From the NCBI GenBank assembly GCA_029209985.1, contig JARGNZ010000019.1, positions 1 through 59,760 of the forward strand: 59,760 nt of DNA. Direction: 5' to 3'. A model generated the notes under the pieces. It did no database searches. It saw only the letters and a list, made by a program, of their open reading frames with translations, and was not told the DNA's origin. Below, piece by piece: positions 17,460 to 27,369 of the stretch. A program made the translations under genes and the position numbers. How positions within the stretch are numbered: position 1 is the first letter of the stretch; each line of letters opens with the position of its first letter. The DNA is from Parvibaculaceae bacterium. Its GTDB lineage: Bacteria > Pseudomonadota > Alphaproteobacteria > Parvibaculales > Parvibaculaceae.

Positions 17460-18737
17460 ATGGCTGTAGAAGTTTCGAAACTCAGCAATGGATTGACCAT
17501 CCTCTCTGACGATATGCCCGGCCTAGAAAGCGCATCTGTTGGCATCTGGGTGGATGCAGGGTCGCGCCACGAGACATTAGCGCAGCAAGGCCTGTCTCAT
17601 ATGCTCGAACATATGGCGTTTAAGGGGACAGAGCGGCGCACAGCCCGCGAACTAGCAGAAGAAATTGAAGCTGTGGGGGGGCATTTGAATGCGGCGACCA
17701 TGCATGAAAACACCTCTTACTATGCGCGCGTTTTGAGAGACGATGTACCGTTGGCCATCGACATTCTAGCGGATATTCTGGAGCACCCAACATTTGCCCC
17801 GGAAGAAGTGGCGCGGGAACAAGGAGTGATCCTCCAAGAAATTGGTCAGTCCGAAGATACGCCCGATGACATTGTATTTGATCGTTTGATGCAGGTGTCC
17901 TTTGAAAAACACGCTCTGGGTCGCCCAATCTTAGGCACTCGCGAAAGTGTTCTGGGCTTTGGTGCACCTGAACTGCGTGGCTACATGGACGAACGCTATC
18001 ACGCGGGCAGCATGGTTTTAGCGGCCGCCGGGGCTGTCAATCACGCGCAACTTGTGTCTTTAGCGCAGGAAAAGTTTGGGCATTTGCCACCGGGAACCAT
18101 CAACCAAATGGAACCTGCCCAGTTTTCGGGCGGTGAGTGGCGCAAACAAAAAGACCTTGAGCAAACGCATCTCACCTTCGCCTATGAAGGCGTTACTTAT
18201 GAGGATGTGGACAATTACACTGCCCAAGTGTTTTCAAGCGTTTTGGGCGGCGGCATGTCGTCTCGGCTTTTCCAAGAAATTCGTGAAAAACGCGGGTTGG
18301 TCTATTCAGTCTTTTCGTTCAATTGGTCTTTTTCTGATACCGGCCTCTTTGGCGTATATGCTGGGACATCTCCAGGTGACGTGAAAGAGCTTGTCCCGGT
18401 GATGGCGGATGAAGTGAAACGCATGGCCGAGGACGTGACGGATGAAGAGGCCCAGCGGGCACGCACTCAGCTAAAGGCTGGTTTGGTGATGGGTATGGAA
18501 ACCTCTGCCAACCGTATCGAGCAGATGGCACGGCAATATATGGTGCATGGCCGGGTGTTGCCGGTGCATGAAATCATTAAAAAGGTAGATGAGGTAGACG
18601 CGAAGGCCCTCCGCGCTTTCGGCAGCAAGCTGCTGTCTAGCCCGTCCCTTGCCATTTCTGCAATTGGGCCTCTCGAAGGGCTTGAAAATGCCCCTCAACT
18701 CGCGGCAAGATTCCTGAATAAGGCAGCGGCCAAATAG
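17460..18737 (+). CDS. M16 family zinc peptidase (mitochondrial-processing-peptidase-like)
   Basis: A 425-residue insulinase/pitrilysin-family protease. The inverted zinc motif HxxEH is in LSHMLEHMAFKGT (about residue 46) and the downstream Glu ligand region in EAVGGHLNAATMHENTSYYA. The second half carries the usual inactive M16_C domain with VLGGGMSSRLFQEIREKRGL. This class is the bacterial relative of the beta subunit of mitochondrial processing peptidase and commonly follows thrC in alphaproteobacteria. AGGAG precedes the ATG. The natural substrate is not known. Confidence 0.93.
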   Translation: MAVEVSKLSNGLTILSDDMPGLESASVGIWVDAGSRHETLAQQGLSHMLEHMAFKGTERRTARELAEEIEAVGGHLNAATMHENTSYYARVLRDDVPLAIDILADILEHPTFAPEEVAREQGVILQEIGQSEDTPDDIVFDRLMQVSFEKHALGRPILGTRESVLGFGAPELRGYMDERYHAGSMVLAAAGAVNHAQLVSLAQEKFGHLPPGTINQMEPAQFSGGEWRKQKDLEQTHLTFAYEGVTYEDVDNYTAQVFSSVLGGGMSSRLFQEIREKRGLVYSVFSFNWSFSDTGLFGVYAGTSPGDVKELVPVMADEVKRMAEDVTDEEAQRARTQLKAGLVMGMETSANRIEQMARQYMVHGRVLPVHEIIKKVDEVDAKALRAFGSKLLSSPSLAISAIGPLEGLENAPQLAARFLNKAAAK

Positions 18738-18842
18738 ATAGGGACGGCAATACCGAGAAACGGTCCAAACAGCGTATAGACATTGACGCCAGCGGGACCG
18801 ACAATGGGTGCTGAGGAGACAGCGAGGGAGGAACGCCAAACG

Positions 18843-19436
18843 ATGGCTTTTCTAAAATCCATGACGCGGGCAGAAGTGGCGCCGCTTATCACGGGCCGTC
18901 AGATATATCTGCGAGGCCCTTTGATGAGCGATTATCAAGAGTGGGCAGAATTGCGCACCGCCAGCCGCTCTTTCCTAACCCCATGGGAACCAACGTGGCC
19001 TTCCGATGATCTCTCACGCGCTTCTTTTCGCCGCCGCATTCGGCGTTATCAACGAGATGTGCGCGAAGACATTGCATACCCATTTCTCGCGTTCCGCCGC
19101 CTTGATGATGCGCTGATAGGGGGCTGCACCTTGTCTAATGTGCAGCGGGGAGTGCAGCAGTCCTGCGCCTTGGGATATTGGGCGGGGGAAGAGTTTGCAG
19201 GCAAGGGCTACATCACCGAAGCTGTGAAGTTGGTAAGCCAATTCGTCTTTGATGATTTACAGTTGAATCGTTTGCAGGCAGCGTGTCTGTTACATAACGA
19301 AGCCTCTAAAGCAGTGCTCACCAAAGCTGGGTTTAGCCAAGAAGGTGTCGCCCGCAACTATCTTAAAATTAATGGCAGGTGGCAGGACCATTTGGTGTTT
19401 TCAATTCTGGAAAATGATCCACGAGCGGAAGTGTAA
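18843..19436 (+). CDS. GNAT family N-acetyltransferase (RimJ/RimL-like)
   Basis: A 197-residue acetyltransferase. The RimJ-type layout is visible: substrate-side N-terminus with SRSFLTPWEPTW, acetyl-CoA pocket around GYWAGEEFAGKGYITEAV, and the C-terminal block RLQAACLLHNEASKAVLTKA then GFSQEGVARNYLKINGRWQD. Such proteins acetylate N-terminal amino groups of ribosomal or other proteins, or small molecules. The ATG at 18843 has GGAGGAAC upstream; an upstream in-frame start is not needed. The gene continues the thrC-M16 transcript and is followed after three bases by the EAL protein. Confidence 0.88.
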   Translation: MAFLKSMTRAEVAPLITGRQIYLRGPLMSDYQEWAELRTASRSFLTPWEPTWPSDDLSRASFRRRIRRYQRDVREDIAYPFLAFRRLDDALIGGCTLSNVQRGVQQSCALGYWAGEEFAGKGYITEAVKLVSQFVFDDLQLNRLQAACLLHNEASKAVLTKAGFSQEGVARNYLKINGRWQDHLVFSILENDPRAEV

Positions 19437-19439
19437 ATT

Positions 19440-22400
19440 GTGAAGAATGCCCCTTGGTACTCAGCCTTTATCTGCACACTTGTGCTTTTGGTTTCTGCCG
19501 TGTCTCCGGCACAGGCCGTCCCCGTTATTGAATTGGATCCGGGAGCTGAAATCCTCGACATAACCGACCTTGTCGAATACATCGACCCGGCAACTGCCAT
19601 TATGCCAGGGGACACCAAGCAACCATCTGCTGCCCCCGCCACGCCCCCAGCAACAGCAGATGTCGAAAAAACAAATCCCAATGCATCGAGCGCAAACGGG
19701 CTCGCCCAAACTGAGGGGGCGATGTTTGTGGCCGGGAATAAGGGCGCTAAAGCAGACGCTTTTCAATTTTTGGCATTTGCCATTCATAATCCGCTGACAG
19801 AACCTCAGGATCGGGTGATCTATTTTGCCCATTCAGAACTGGACGGATCAGGACTGTTTTGGCCAACCCGCAGCGGTGTGATTGTTGAGGCGGTTCAATC
19901 AACCAGTCGATATTCCACCCAGTTGAAAGAAGTGGATGGCGGCGAACAACTTGAAATCCTGCTCGCTCCCGGTGAGACGGCTGAGTTTCTTGTGAAAATT
20001 GTTGGGAAACCGCCTGAACGTCTTTTCGTCTGGGATGCCACAAGCCGTGCCGCTTACATTGTGAAATGGGGTGGGTTTACCGGGGCTGTGTTTGGCTTCT
20101 TTGCGCTGTTGTTCGTGGCGTTAATCAGTGCATATACAATTATGCGCCAACAACTGCTGCTGGAAAGCTCGACTCTTGTGGGCGTCACCCTTTTGTTTGT
20201 GTGCGCCATATTCAGCTATCCCCAAGCATTGTTCGGATTAGGTCCTGATGCGGCTGGGTCCCTTCGGTTTTTCCTCTTTGGAGCATATCTCGCCTCACTC
20301 TTGGTGTTTTTCGAGCGGTTCCTCGGATTAAGTTACCAATTACGCGGGGCATCCATAATGGCCAAGGCCCTCGCAGGGGTCGCCGGTTTTGGAGCCTTCA
20401 TGTCGCTTTTCTGGCCCGAATTTGGTGGCTTTTTGATGCGGCTGGTTGCCCTCATATTAGTGTTTGCCGGGCCTTTCATCTTGTTGCGCATGTCTGGGGC
20501 AGGGGTAAGCCGTGCACGGCATTTGTTCCCGGCAGTTGGTGTCTTGGCCGTAACCGGTTTTTGTGCGGGCATGTTCGCACTGGGATGGTTCCCCTATCAG
20601 TTCTGGACACCGCTGTTCCTAACGGGCTTGTTGGTGGTTGCAACAGTATTGATTGTGCAAGCCATCATGCGCCAAGTGGACTGGCGCTTATTGGGAGACC
20701 CGACACCCGTGGAAGCCGCGGCCTATGCTGTACATGAGACGCAGGGAGCACACGATGAGGACAGTCCAGAAGAGCGCGGCGCGCAGACCCCTCAACCTTT
20801 AACGCAAACACGTGAAGAAAGTGCGTTAGCCGGGGCGCAATTAGGCATATGGGATTGGAACATTAAGGACGACGAGCTCTATGTCTCGCCTTTCATCGAG
20901 GCTGAATTGGGCCTGCCCCAAGGCGCGCTCAATGGACCAGAGCTCGCGTGGCGTGAGTGTATGCATCCTGCTGACCGTGAAATTTATCGCACAGCTTTGA
21001 ACGCCTACATCGCGGATGGCGATGCCTATTTTTCAATCAACTTTCGTATGCGCAATCCCGAAGGGGAATATGATTGGCTGAGCTTGACCGCAACCGCTGT
21101 GTCCGGCGACGAAGAGTTTGCGGTACGCTGTGTTGGCACGATTGCGGACATCACGGATCAGAAATTTGTAGAAAATAGGCTGCGGCATGACAGCCTTCAT
21201 GATGGGGTAACGGGCCTCCCCAATAGGGCGCTCTTTTTAGACCGTATGGAGCGTGTTATTCAGTCTCCCGGAAAAGATGAAAACACCAGAATAGGTCTTG
21301 TCCTTTTCGACCTGGATCGCTTTCGCGCGGTCAATGAAAGTCTTGGACATGCGGTTGGCGACATGTTGCTCGCCGCTGTGGCCCGCCGTGTGGAAATGCT
21401 GGTGAGCAAGGAAGACACCTTATCGCGACTACAAGGCGATGAGTTTGGAATTTTGCTGACAATGCAAACCTCAAAAGAGGACATTCAAATCTTTGCGGCC
21501 TCATTAGCAGATGTGCTTAGCCAACCAATGATCTTGGCCGGACAGGAAATATTCCCCGTCGCCAGCTTAGGTATTGCTCTGTGTGAAGAGGGCCATGAAC
21601 GCGCGCAAGACCTGTTGAAAGATGCGGAAGCTGCGCTTTATCAGGCAAAGGCGCAAGGGAAGGCCGTGACGTTGGTTTTCGAGCCGGAGATGCGTCAAGC
21701 AAGCAAAGCGCGCTTGCCGATGGAAAGCGATCTGCGGCGTGCGCTGGAACGTGATGAGTTGGAAGTTTTCTACCAACCCATTATGAGCTTGTCAGAAAAC
21801 CGGGTGGCGGGCTTTGAAGCGCTCATCCGGTGGAACCATCCAGAGCTTGGATTGTTGCTCCCCGATGACTTCGTGCCTCTGGCCGAGGAAACCGGCATTA
21901 TTGTGCCACTCGGACGGTTTGTGATGGAGCAAGCCACAAAAGATTTGCAGCTTTGGCAAACCCATTTTCCAATTGAGCGGCCCATCTTTGCCAGCATAAA
22001 TATTTCAAGCCGCCAATTGTTCCGCCACGACTTAACCCATGATGTGAGCGAGATTTTGAAACAAACCGATATTGCCCCCGGCACCATGCGCTTGGAAGTG
22101 ACGGAAACACTTGTGATGGAAAATCCAGAACTCGCAGCCCGCGCACTCACGCAAATCAAAGAGCTGGGTGCTGGAATTTCGTTGGACGACTTTGGGACAG
22201 GCTATTCGAGTTTAAGCTATTTGCAGCGTTTCCCATTCGACAGCCTCAAGCTGGACCGGTCTTTTGTCGCCCGTCTGGAACAACATTCTGCCACACGAAC
22301 CATAACGCAAACCGTTATTTCTTTGGCTCATGGGTTGAATATGAGCTTGATCGCAGAAGGTATTGAGACCGTAGAACAACAAGACCTCTTGGCCGAAATG

Positions 22401-22490
22401 GGATGTGATTTTGTGCAAGGCTTCTATTACGGGGTGCCGATGAATGCGCGTGAAGCACTTGATTTTATCGCGATGAGATGGGGCGATTAG
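19440..22490 (+). CDS. Membrane-bound PAS-GGDEF-EAL cyclic-di-GMP protein
   Basis: A 1016-residue protein starting with GTG. Order of parts: signal peptide (residues 1-25), periplasmic domain (to about 200), seven or so membrane helices (about 207-413), PAS (about 460-580), GGDEF (about 590-750) and EAL (about 760-1010). The EAL domain has all visible catalytic residues: FEALIRW, NISSRQL, RLEVTETLVM, DDFGTGYSSLSYL, LKLDRSF and AEGIETVEQQ. The GGDEF signature reads QGDEF and the inhibitory site lacks its Arg (SKED instead of RxxD), so the main activity is probably c-di-GMP hydrolysis. The stop codon overlaps that of convergent yqgE. Confidence 0.92.
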   Translation: MKNAPWYSAFICTLVLLVSAVSPAQAVPVIELDPGAEILDITDLVEYIDPATAIMPGDTKQPSAAPATPPATADVEKTNPNASSANGLAQTEGAMFVAGNKGAKADAFQFLAFAIHNPLTEPQDRVIYFAHSELDGSGLFWPTRSGVIVEAVQSTSRYSTQLKEVDGGEQLEILLAPGETAEFLVKIVGKPPERLFVWDATSRAAYIVKWGGFTGAVFGFFALLFVALISAYTIMRQQLLLESSTLVGVTLLFVCAIFSYPQALFGLGPDAAGSLRFFLFGAYLASLLVFFERFLGLSYQLRGASIMAKALAGVAGFGAFMSLFWPEFGGFLMRLVALILVFAGPFILLRMSGAGVSRARHLFPAVGVLAVTGFCAGMFALGWFPYQFWTPLFLTGLLVVATVLIVQAIMRQVDWRLLGDPTPVEAAAYAVHETQGAHDEDSPEERGAQTPQPLTQTREESALAGAQLGIWDWNIKDDELYVSPFIEAELGLPQGALNGPELAWRECMHPADREIYRTALNAYIADGDAYFSINFRMRNPEGEYDWLSLTATAVSGDEEFAVRCVGTIADITDQKFVENRLRHDSLHDGVTGLPNRALFLDRMERVIQSPGKDENTRIGLVLFDLDRFRAVNESLGHAVGDMLLAAVARRVEMLVSKEDTLSRLQGDEFGILLTMQTSKEDIQIFAASLADVLSQPMILAGQEIFPVASLGIALCEEGHERAQDLLKDAEAALYQAKAQGKAVTLVFEPEMRQASKARLPMESDLRRALERDELEVFYQPIMSLSENRVAGFEALIRWNHPELGLLLPDDFVPLAEETGIIVPLGRFVMEQATKDLQLWQTHFPIERPIFASINISSRQLFRHDLTHDVSEILKQTDIAPGTMRLEVTETLVMENPELAARALTQIKELGAGISLDDFGTGYSSLSYLQRFPFDSLKLDRSFVARLEQHSATRTITQTVISLAHGLNMSLIAEGIETVEQQDLLAEMGCDFVQGFYYGVPMNAREALDFIAMRWGD

Positions 22491-23098
22491 GCATGGCCAA
22501 CGTCACCAGATAAGGCGGTAAGATCAATGCCGATCTTAGCCAGCGCATCTGTGTATTTGTTGGGAGATGGCCCATAGAGAAGATTGTCATCTGCCTCACA
22601 ATGAAGCCAGCCATTGTGGGCCATCTCGGCTTCCAATTGCCCCGGCGACCAGCCTGCATAGCCAAGAGCAAAGAGAGCCTTCTGAGGCTCTCCACGCTGG
22701 GCAATGGCACGCATCACATCCAGAGACGCCGTCATCGCTACTGTCTCGCTGATCTGTAGAGTAGAGGCATCAGAGAAAAAATCTGGACTGTGTAAGACAA
22801 AGCCGCGACTTGTGTCCACCGGCCCGCCCAGATGTACCGGCAATTGAGGGGTGTGCACCGTGCCGCTTGACGAGCTTTCAAGCAGGTTGAGCTGGTCAAG
22901 TAGGTCAGTAAAGTTAAGTTCTTCGGCCTCTTTGTTGACGATCAACCCCATGGCACCGTCCGGGCTGTGTGCACAGATATAAATAACGGCCCGGTCAAAT
23001 CGGTCGTCACCAATGCTGGGCATGGCGATCAACATTTGGCCCTCAAGACCACTGGGCATCGTTTCTAGGGTATTGTTTACAGGCGGTTGTTCACTCAT
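22487..23098 (-). CDS. yqgE: YqgE/AlgH family protein
   Basis: A 203-residue protein of the UPF0301/DUF179 family, with the hallmark N-terminal region LEGQMLIAMPSIGDDRFDRA and HSPDGAMGLIVNKEAEELNF, and the later HLGGPVDTSRGFVLHS and ALGYAGWSPGQLEAEMAHNG. The fold is known but the molecular function is not settled; homologues have been linked to alginate regulation. The ATG at 23098 is preferred to a GTG five codons upstream. It converges on the EAL gene, sharing four bases at the stop codons. Confidence 0.93.
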   Translation of the reverse strand: MSEQPPVNNTLETMPSGLEGQMLIAMPSIGDDRFDRAVIYICAHSPDGAMGLIVNKEAEELNFTDLLDQLNLLESSSSGTVHTPQLPVHLGGPVDTSRGFVLHSPDFFSDASTLQISETVAMTASLDVMRAIAQRGEPQKALFALGYAGWSPGQLEAEMAHNGWLHCEADDNLLYGPSPNKYTDALAKIGIDLTALSGDVGHA

Positions 23099-23275
23099 GC
23101 CCCAATGGTGCACGTCTAACGCTGATTTTTCAAGACTACGAAAGGTGCAGGAAATATCGTAAAGATCACACTATTGTGTGTATCTGTTAATCGCCCAGCC
23201 AGCTTTGTTTGATAGGGTAAAGAGGGAAGAGGGGGCAATCTACGAGTGTCGTTGCAACGCGGAAAGTTACGAAGT

Positions 23276-24166
23276 ATGAGATTCCCGATACATTCAGCAT
23301 TTATATATATGGCATGTGCTTTCGCCCTCATCGGTCAGATGATTGCGAGCCCTTTCGCATACGCCGACCCCACGCCGGGCAGTAGTGCTTGGGTGGACAA
23401 TGACACGGCACGTGTGCGTTTGCTGTCCCATCAAACAGGCATAGATAAATCAACGGTCCTGATCGGCGTGCAAATTGAACTGATGCAAGGATGGAAAACT
23501 TATTGGCGCAATCCCGGCGATAGCGGCATCCCGCCCAACTTCGATTGGAGTGGCTCTAAAAATTTACAAAGCGCAAAGGTTCTCTGGCCAGCGCCCCAGC
23601 GGTACGACCTCTCAGGCGAGATGACTTTTGCTTATAAAAATGACGTCATTTTTCCTGTTGAAGTCACCTTGAGCGATCCAGCCAAGCCTTTGCATGTGGC
23701 GCTCGATTTATTCTATGGCATTTGTGAGGACATGTGCGTGCCGGTTCAGGCCAACCTATCACTCACCCTTGTGCCAGCCTCAAATGCAAAAGCTTCCCTT
23801 TTCAGTGCGGCCATCGACCGGTCTGTTGCGAGTGTGCCCAAGCCTGCCAAAGCAGCGGGCTTCACCGTCCACGCGGAGCCAATGGCGCAACCGGTGCAAG
23901 CCGTGACAAATGCGAAAGGCAAACTTCGCTACGTCGAACTGCGCATCGAGGGCAAAGAAGCTCGCCGCCTGTCGCACGTGATTTTAGAAGAAACGACGGG
24001 AACATATTTTCATCAACCGGTGCGTATGGGGGGCAGTGAAAATATGAATTGTTTTCAAATCGCATATGAGGTCGCCCGCTCTAAAGACCGTGAGGCATTG
24101 CCTGTGCATTTAACCGCATGGGGCGAGGACGGCGTAGCCATTTACACTGATCTTGTACTGCCTTGA
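23276..24166 (+). CDS. Exported DsbD N-domain-like thiol-disulfide protein
   Basis: A 296-residue protein with a signal peptide (residues 1-30, ending AYA-DPTPG). The mature part matches the N-terminal periplasmic domain of DsbD: QIELMQGWKTYWRNPGDSGI, PPNFDWSGSKNL, and the two-Cys site FYGICEDMCVPVQANLSL (C-x3-C). In DsbD this domain passes electrons to periplasmic partners, but here the membrane and thioredoxin parts of DsbD are absent. A role in copper or cytochrome maturation, or in peroxide defence with the adjacent peroxiredoxin, is possible but not shown. The ATG at 23276 has GGAAA ten bases upstream. Confidence 0.82.
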   Translation: MRFPIHSAFIYMACAFALIGQMIASPFAYADPTPGSSAWVDNDTARVRLLSHQTGIDKSTVLIGVQIELMQGWKTYWRNPGDSGIPPNFDWSGSKNLQSAKVLWPAPQRYDLSGEMTFAYKNDVIFPVEVTLSDPAKPLHVALDLFYGICEDMCVPVQANLSLTLVPASNAKASLFSAAIDRSVASVPKPAKAAGFTVHAEPMAQPVQAVTNAKGKLRYVELRIEGKEARRLSHVILEETTGTYFHQPVRMGGSENMNCFQIAYEVARSKDREALPVHLTAWGEDGVAIYTDLVLP

Positions 24167-24285
24167 GGGCGCTGTCGCCTGACAGTTTGGCAGGGTCAAA
24201 AATCATCGATAATTATGTGGATCAGGCGGAGTAGCTGTCATACGCTCGCAGCAAGAAAATAATCACACATTCCATGGAGAGCCCT

Positions 24286-24771
24286 ATGAGCATTCAAATA
24301 GGCGATAAATTACCAGACGTAACCTTGATGTATATGTCTGACACAGGCCCGACCCCAATCAAAACATCAGAATTGTTTGGCGGTAAAAAAGTTATCATCT
24401 TTGCATTGCCCGGCGCGTTCACACCAACCTGCTCTAATCAACATCTTCCCGGCTTTGTCGAAAATGCAGCGCAACTTCGCGCAAAAGGTGTCGATACAAT
24501 TGCGTGCTTGTCGGTCAATGATGCCTTTGTGATGGGCGCTTGGGGAGAGCAACAAAAGGCGGGCGATGACGTGATGATGTTGGGCGATGGCAACGGCGAC
24601 TTCACAAAAGCTGTCGGCTTGAGCTTCGATGGATCAGGTTTTGGCATGGGCATTCGCTCATTACGCTATTCAATGCTGGTCGAAGATGGAGTTCTAAAAG
24701 AGCTTAACCAAGAACCAAATCCCGGTGAGGCGAAAGTTTCAGGGGCCGAGACCATTCTTGGACAACTTTAG
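24286..24771 (+). CDS. Peroxiredoxin (Prx5 family)
   Basis: A 161-residue thiol peroxidase. The peroxidatic Cys is in LPGAFTPTCSNQHLPGF (about residue 48) and the rest follows Prx5: IACLSVNDAFVMGAWGEQQ, LGDGNGDFTKAVGLSFDGSG, and RYSMLVEDGVLKELNQEPNP. A second Cys in IACLSVND may be a resolving residue. It reduces hydrogen peroxide and organic peroxides, probably using glutathione or glutaredoxin. Of two in-frame ATGs, the one at 24286 has GGAGAG at ideal spacing. It is followed by a terminator. Confidence 0.95.
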   Translation: MSIQIGDKLPDVTLMYMSDTGPTPIKTSELFGGKKVIIFALPGAFTPTCSNQHLPGFVENAAQLRAKGVDTIACLSVNDAFVMGAWGEQQKAGDDVMMLGDGNGDFTKAVGLSFDGSGFGMGIRSLRYSMLVEDGVLKELNQEPNPGEAKVSGAETILGQL

Positions 24772-24792
24772 AATCAAAGCTGTTTTCAAAAT

Positions 24793-24820
24793 TAAAGGGG
24801 CTCGTTACAGAGCCCCTTTA
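24793..24820. terminator. Bidirectional terminator between peroxiredoxin gene and rnhA
   Basis: AAAGGGGCTC (24794-24803) pairs perfectly with GAGCCCCTTT (24810-24819), loop GTTACA, with flanking T/A runs on both strands. It lies between convergent genes. Confidence 0.88.
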
Positions 24821-24834
24821 TTATGCAAATTTGA

Positions 24835-25266
24835 TTACTTGAATTTTGCCATGCCTTGGTTGGCCAACTGATCTGCTTTTTCGTTGCCCGGATCACCTGC
24901 GTGGCCTTTCACCCATTCCCATTGTACTTGGTGGGGAAGGATGGCCGCTTCTAAGGCTTGCCAAAGCTCGGCATTTTTAACCGGCTTTTTGGCCGATGTA
25001 CGCCAGCCATTTTTTTTCCAGTTAAAAATCCATTTTGTAATGCCATCCCGCAAATAGGTGGAATCTGTATGGATCGTCACAACGCTGGGGCGTTTGAGCG
25101 CTTCCAACGCTTTGATCGCAGCGGTCATCTCCATGCGGTTATTGGTGGTTTCTGTTTCACCGCCGCACATTTCCTTTTCGTGGCCATCCGTCACGAGCCA
25201 AGCGCCCCAGCCACCGGGGCCGGGATTACCTGAGCACGCGCCGTCAGTGTAGATTACGATTGTCAA
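24835..25266 (-). CDS. rnhA: Ribonuclease HI
   Basis: A 143-residue RNase HI. The four catalytic acids are visible: [39 protein letters not shown] and [12 protein letters not shown]. It cleaves the RNA strand of RNA-DNA hybrids. The start is probably TTG at 25266 (MTIVIYTDG), with GGAG nine bases upstream; no ATG fits. It follows thrB by 44 bases on the same strand, and the order ispH-thrB-rnhA is common in alphaproteobacteria. Confidence 0.96.
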   Translation of the reverse strand: MTIVIYTDGACSGNPGPGGWGAWLVTDGHEKEMCGGETETTNNRMEMTAAIKALEALKRPSVVTIHTDSTYLRDGITKWIFNWKKNGWRTSAKKPVKNAELWQALEAAILPHQVQWEWVKGHAGDPGNEKADQLANQGMAKFK

Positions 25267-25310
25267 TTGAAGTATCTCCAAACATAGAGGATAGGCGAAA
25301 TGAAAGCTGC

Positions 25311-26276
25311 TTAACTGTCGAGCCCGTAAGCAGAAGGGGATACCACGCTTTGATGGAAACGCAATTTCTGCAAATATTCAAGCGGGTCTTTTGGGCGCAC
25401 CAAGGCTCCTTCGGGCGTATTAAGCCAATCGTAGGAGCGTGTGAGCAAGAAGCGAAGCGCAGCCCCTCGGGCAAGCAGCGGCAAGGCTGTTCGCTCTTTG
25501 TTATTCAGCGGCCGCACACTTTCATAGCCCTTTAAGAGGGCGCGGGCCTTAGTGATATTGAAGGCGTTATCTCGTTCAAAGCACCACGCATTGAGGCAGA
25601 TGGCAATGTCATACACAAAGGCATCATTGCACGCGAAATAGAAGTCAATGAGACCAGATAGTTTTTCACCAATGAAAAACACATTATCAGGAAACAAATC
25701 CGCATGAATAACCCCGCGCGGTAAATCAAGTGGCCAGAGGTCTTCCAATTCGCGCAGTTCATTTTCAATCAATACGTTTAATCCCATGACGATGTCATCG
25801 CACCGTCCGGCACAGTCCTCAAACAAAGGCCGCCACCCATCAACAGACAGCGCGTTGGGGCGTTCAATCGGGAAGTCTTGACTGGCAAGGTGGAATGCCG
25901 CCATTTCTTTGCCCAACTCAAAACAATGTTTGGGTTGCGGTTTGGAAACCCCGTGCCCGTCTAGGAAAGAAATGATGGCCGCTGGTTTGCCAGCAAGCTC
26001 ACCTAATGTCTCGCCAGATTTTTGCGGCACGGCAATCGGGCATTCCAACCCTTTTCCTGCCAAATGGGTCATCAGCCCAAGAAAGAAAGGTAGGTCAGCT
26101 ACTTCCACCCGCTTTTCGTATAAGGTGAGGATGTAATACCCTTCTTCCGTATGCAGAAGAAAGTTGGTGTTCTCGACCCCCTCAGCAATACCTTTGTACG
26201 ACAGCAATCCCCCAATGTTGTAGAGCGTGAGAAAACTCTCAAGAGCTTCGTCGTCAACCTTTGTATAAACAGCCAT
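25311..26276 (-). CDS. thrB: Homoserine kinase (ThrB2, aminoglycoside-phosphotransferase fold)
   Basis: A 321-residue kinase of the APH superfamily. The nucleotide region is [20 protein letters not shown], the catalytic loop [14 protein letters not shown], and the metal-binding Asp is in [17 protein letters not shown]; this combination is typical of the alphaproteobacterial type II homoserine kinase. It phosphorylates homoserine to give the substrate of threonine synthase (thrC, also in this window). It lies 44 bases downstream of ispH and is followed by rnhA, so the three genes probably form one transcript. Confidence 0.93.
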   Translation of the reverse strand: MAVYTKVDDEALESFLTLYNIGGLLSYKGIAEGVENTNFLLHTEEGYYILTLYEKRVEVADLPFFLGLMTHLAGKGLECPIAVPQKSGETLGELAGKPAAIISFLDGHGVSKPQPKHCFELGKEMAAFHLASQDFPIERPNALSVDGWRPLFEDCAGRCDDIVMGLNVLIENELRELEDLWPLDLPRGVIHADLFPDNVFFIGEKLSGLIDFYFACNDAFVYDIAICLNAWCFERDNAFNITKARALLKGYESVRPLNNKERTALPLLARGAALRFLLTRSYDWLNTPEGALVRPKDPLEYLQKLRFHQSVVSPSAYGLDS

Positions 26277-26320
26277 GGGGTCCTCAAGAGTAGTCAGGAA
26301 CAGAATTAGGTAATGATGCG

Positions 26321-27280
26321 TTATGCAGGGGCACGCAAAGCAAGGGGCAACTTAAATTGTACGCGCTCTTGGGCGACAGATATTTCTTCTACGGTCACAT
26401 CAAACCGTTCTCGGAATGCGGCAATAACCTCATCCACCAGAATTTCAGGTGCTGATGCACCGGCTGCAATGCCAACATGCGAAATATCGTTAAGGCCCTC
26501 CCAGTCGATTTCCGCTGCACGCTGCACCAAGAAAGAGTGTCGGCATCCCTCGCGCTCTGCCACTTCAACCAAGCGCATTGAATTGGAGGAGTTGGGCGCA
26601 CCGATAACCAGCAAGGCTTCGCACTTAGGGGCAATGGCTTTGACCGCTGCTTGCCGATTTGTCGTGGCGTAGCAAATGTCTTCCTTATGGGGCACTGAAA
26701 TAGCCGGAAAGCGTTCTTGCAATGTCGCCACAATCGCCGCCGTGTCATCAACCGAGAGCGTGGTTTGCGTGATAAAAGCGACCGCGTCTGGGTCATTGGG
26801 TTGAATGGCACGTGCATCTTCGACGGTTTCAATAAGCTTGACCGCGCCCTCAGGCAGCTGCCCCATAGTGCCAATCACTTCTGGGTGGCCAGCGTGCCCA
26901 ATCATCAAGATTTCACGGTTTTTGCTGAAGTGGCGTTCTGCCTCCATATGCACTTTGGACACTAGCGGGCAGGTTGCGTCCAGATAGTCCAAATTGCGGG
27001 CTTCGGCTTCTGCCGGGACGGACTTTGGGACCCCGTGGGCTGAAAAAATCACATGGGCATCGGCGGGGACTTCGTCTAATTCGTCAACAAAAATGGCCCC
27101 TTTTGCTTCCAGCCCCTCAACCACAAAGCGGTTATGCACAATTTCATGGCGCACATAGACCGGCGGGCCATATTTATCTAGGGCCTGTTCCACAATTTGG
27201 ATGGCACGGTCCACCCCAGCGCAGAACCCACGCGGGCTAGATAGATATAGGGTCAAGGCCGGTTTTTGAGGCGTCGACAA
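26321..27280 (-). CDS. ispH: 4-hydroxy-3-methylbut-2-enyl diphosphate reductase
   Basis: A 319-residue IspH (LytB). The three cluster Cys are visible in [37 protein letters not shown] and [16 protein letters not shown]; other family blocks are [20 protein letters not shown] and [16 protein letters not shown]. It performs the last step of the MEP isoprenoid pathway, giving IPP and DMAPP with a [4Fe-4S] centre. The start is probably TTG at 27280, where GGAGAAG sits seven bases upstream; the in-frame GTG at 27349 lacks a ribosome binding site. Confidence 0.95.
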   Translation of the reverse strand: MSTPQKPALTLYLSSPRGFCAGVDRAIQIVEQALDKYGPPVYVRHEIVHNRFVVEGLEAKGAIFVDELDEVPADAHVIFSAHGVPKSVPAEAEARNLDYLDATCPLVSKVHMEAERHFSKNREILMIGHAGHPEVIGTMGQLPEGAVKLIETVEDARAIQPNDPDAVAFITQTTLSVDDTAAIVATLQERFPAISVPHKEDICYATTNRQAAVKAIAPKCEALLVIGAPNSSNSMRLVEVAEREGCRHSFLVQRAAEIDWEGLNDISHVGIAAGASAPEILVDEVIAAFRERFDVTVEEISVAQERVQFKLPLALRAPA

Positions 27281-27369
27281 GGTCTTCTCCAGTTCGAAAC
27301 GGGTCGTGGGCTTGTAGGGACCAGACGGGTTCGGTACAGTCCGGCGCACAATAGTTGCGCTGAAGGATT

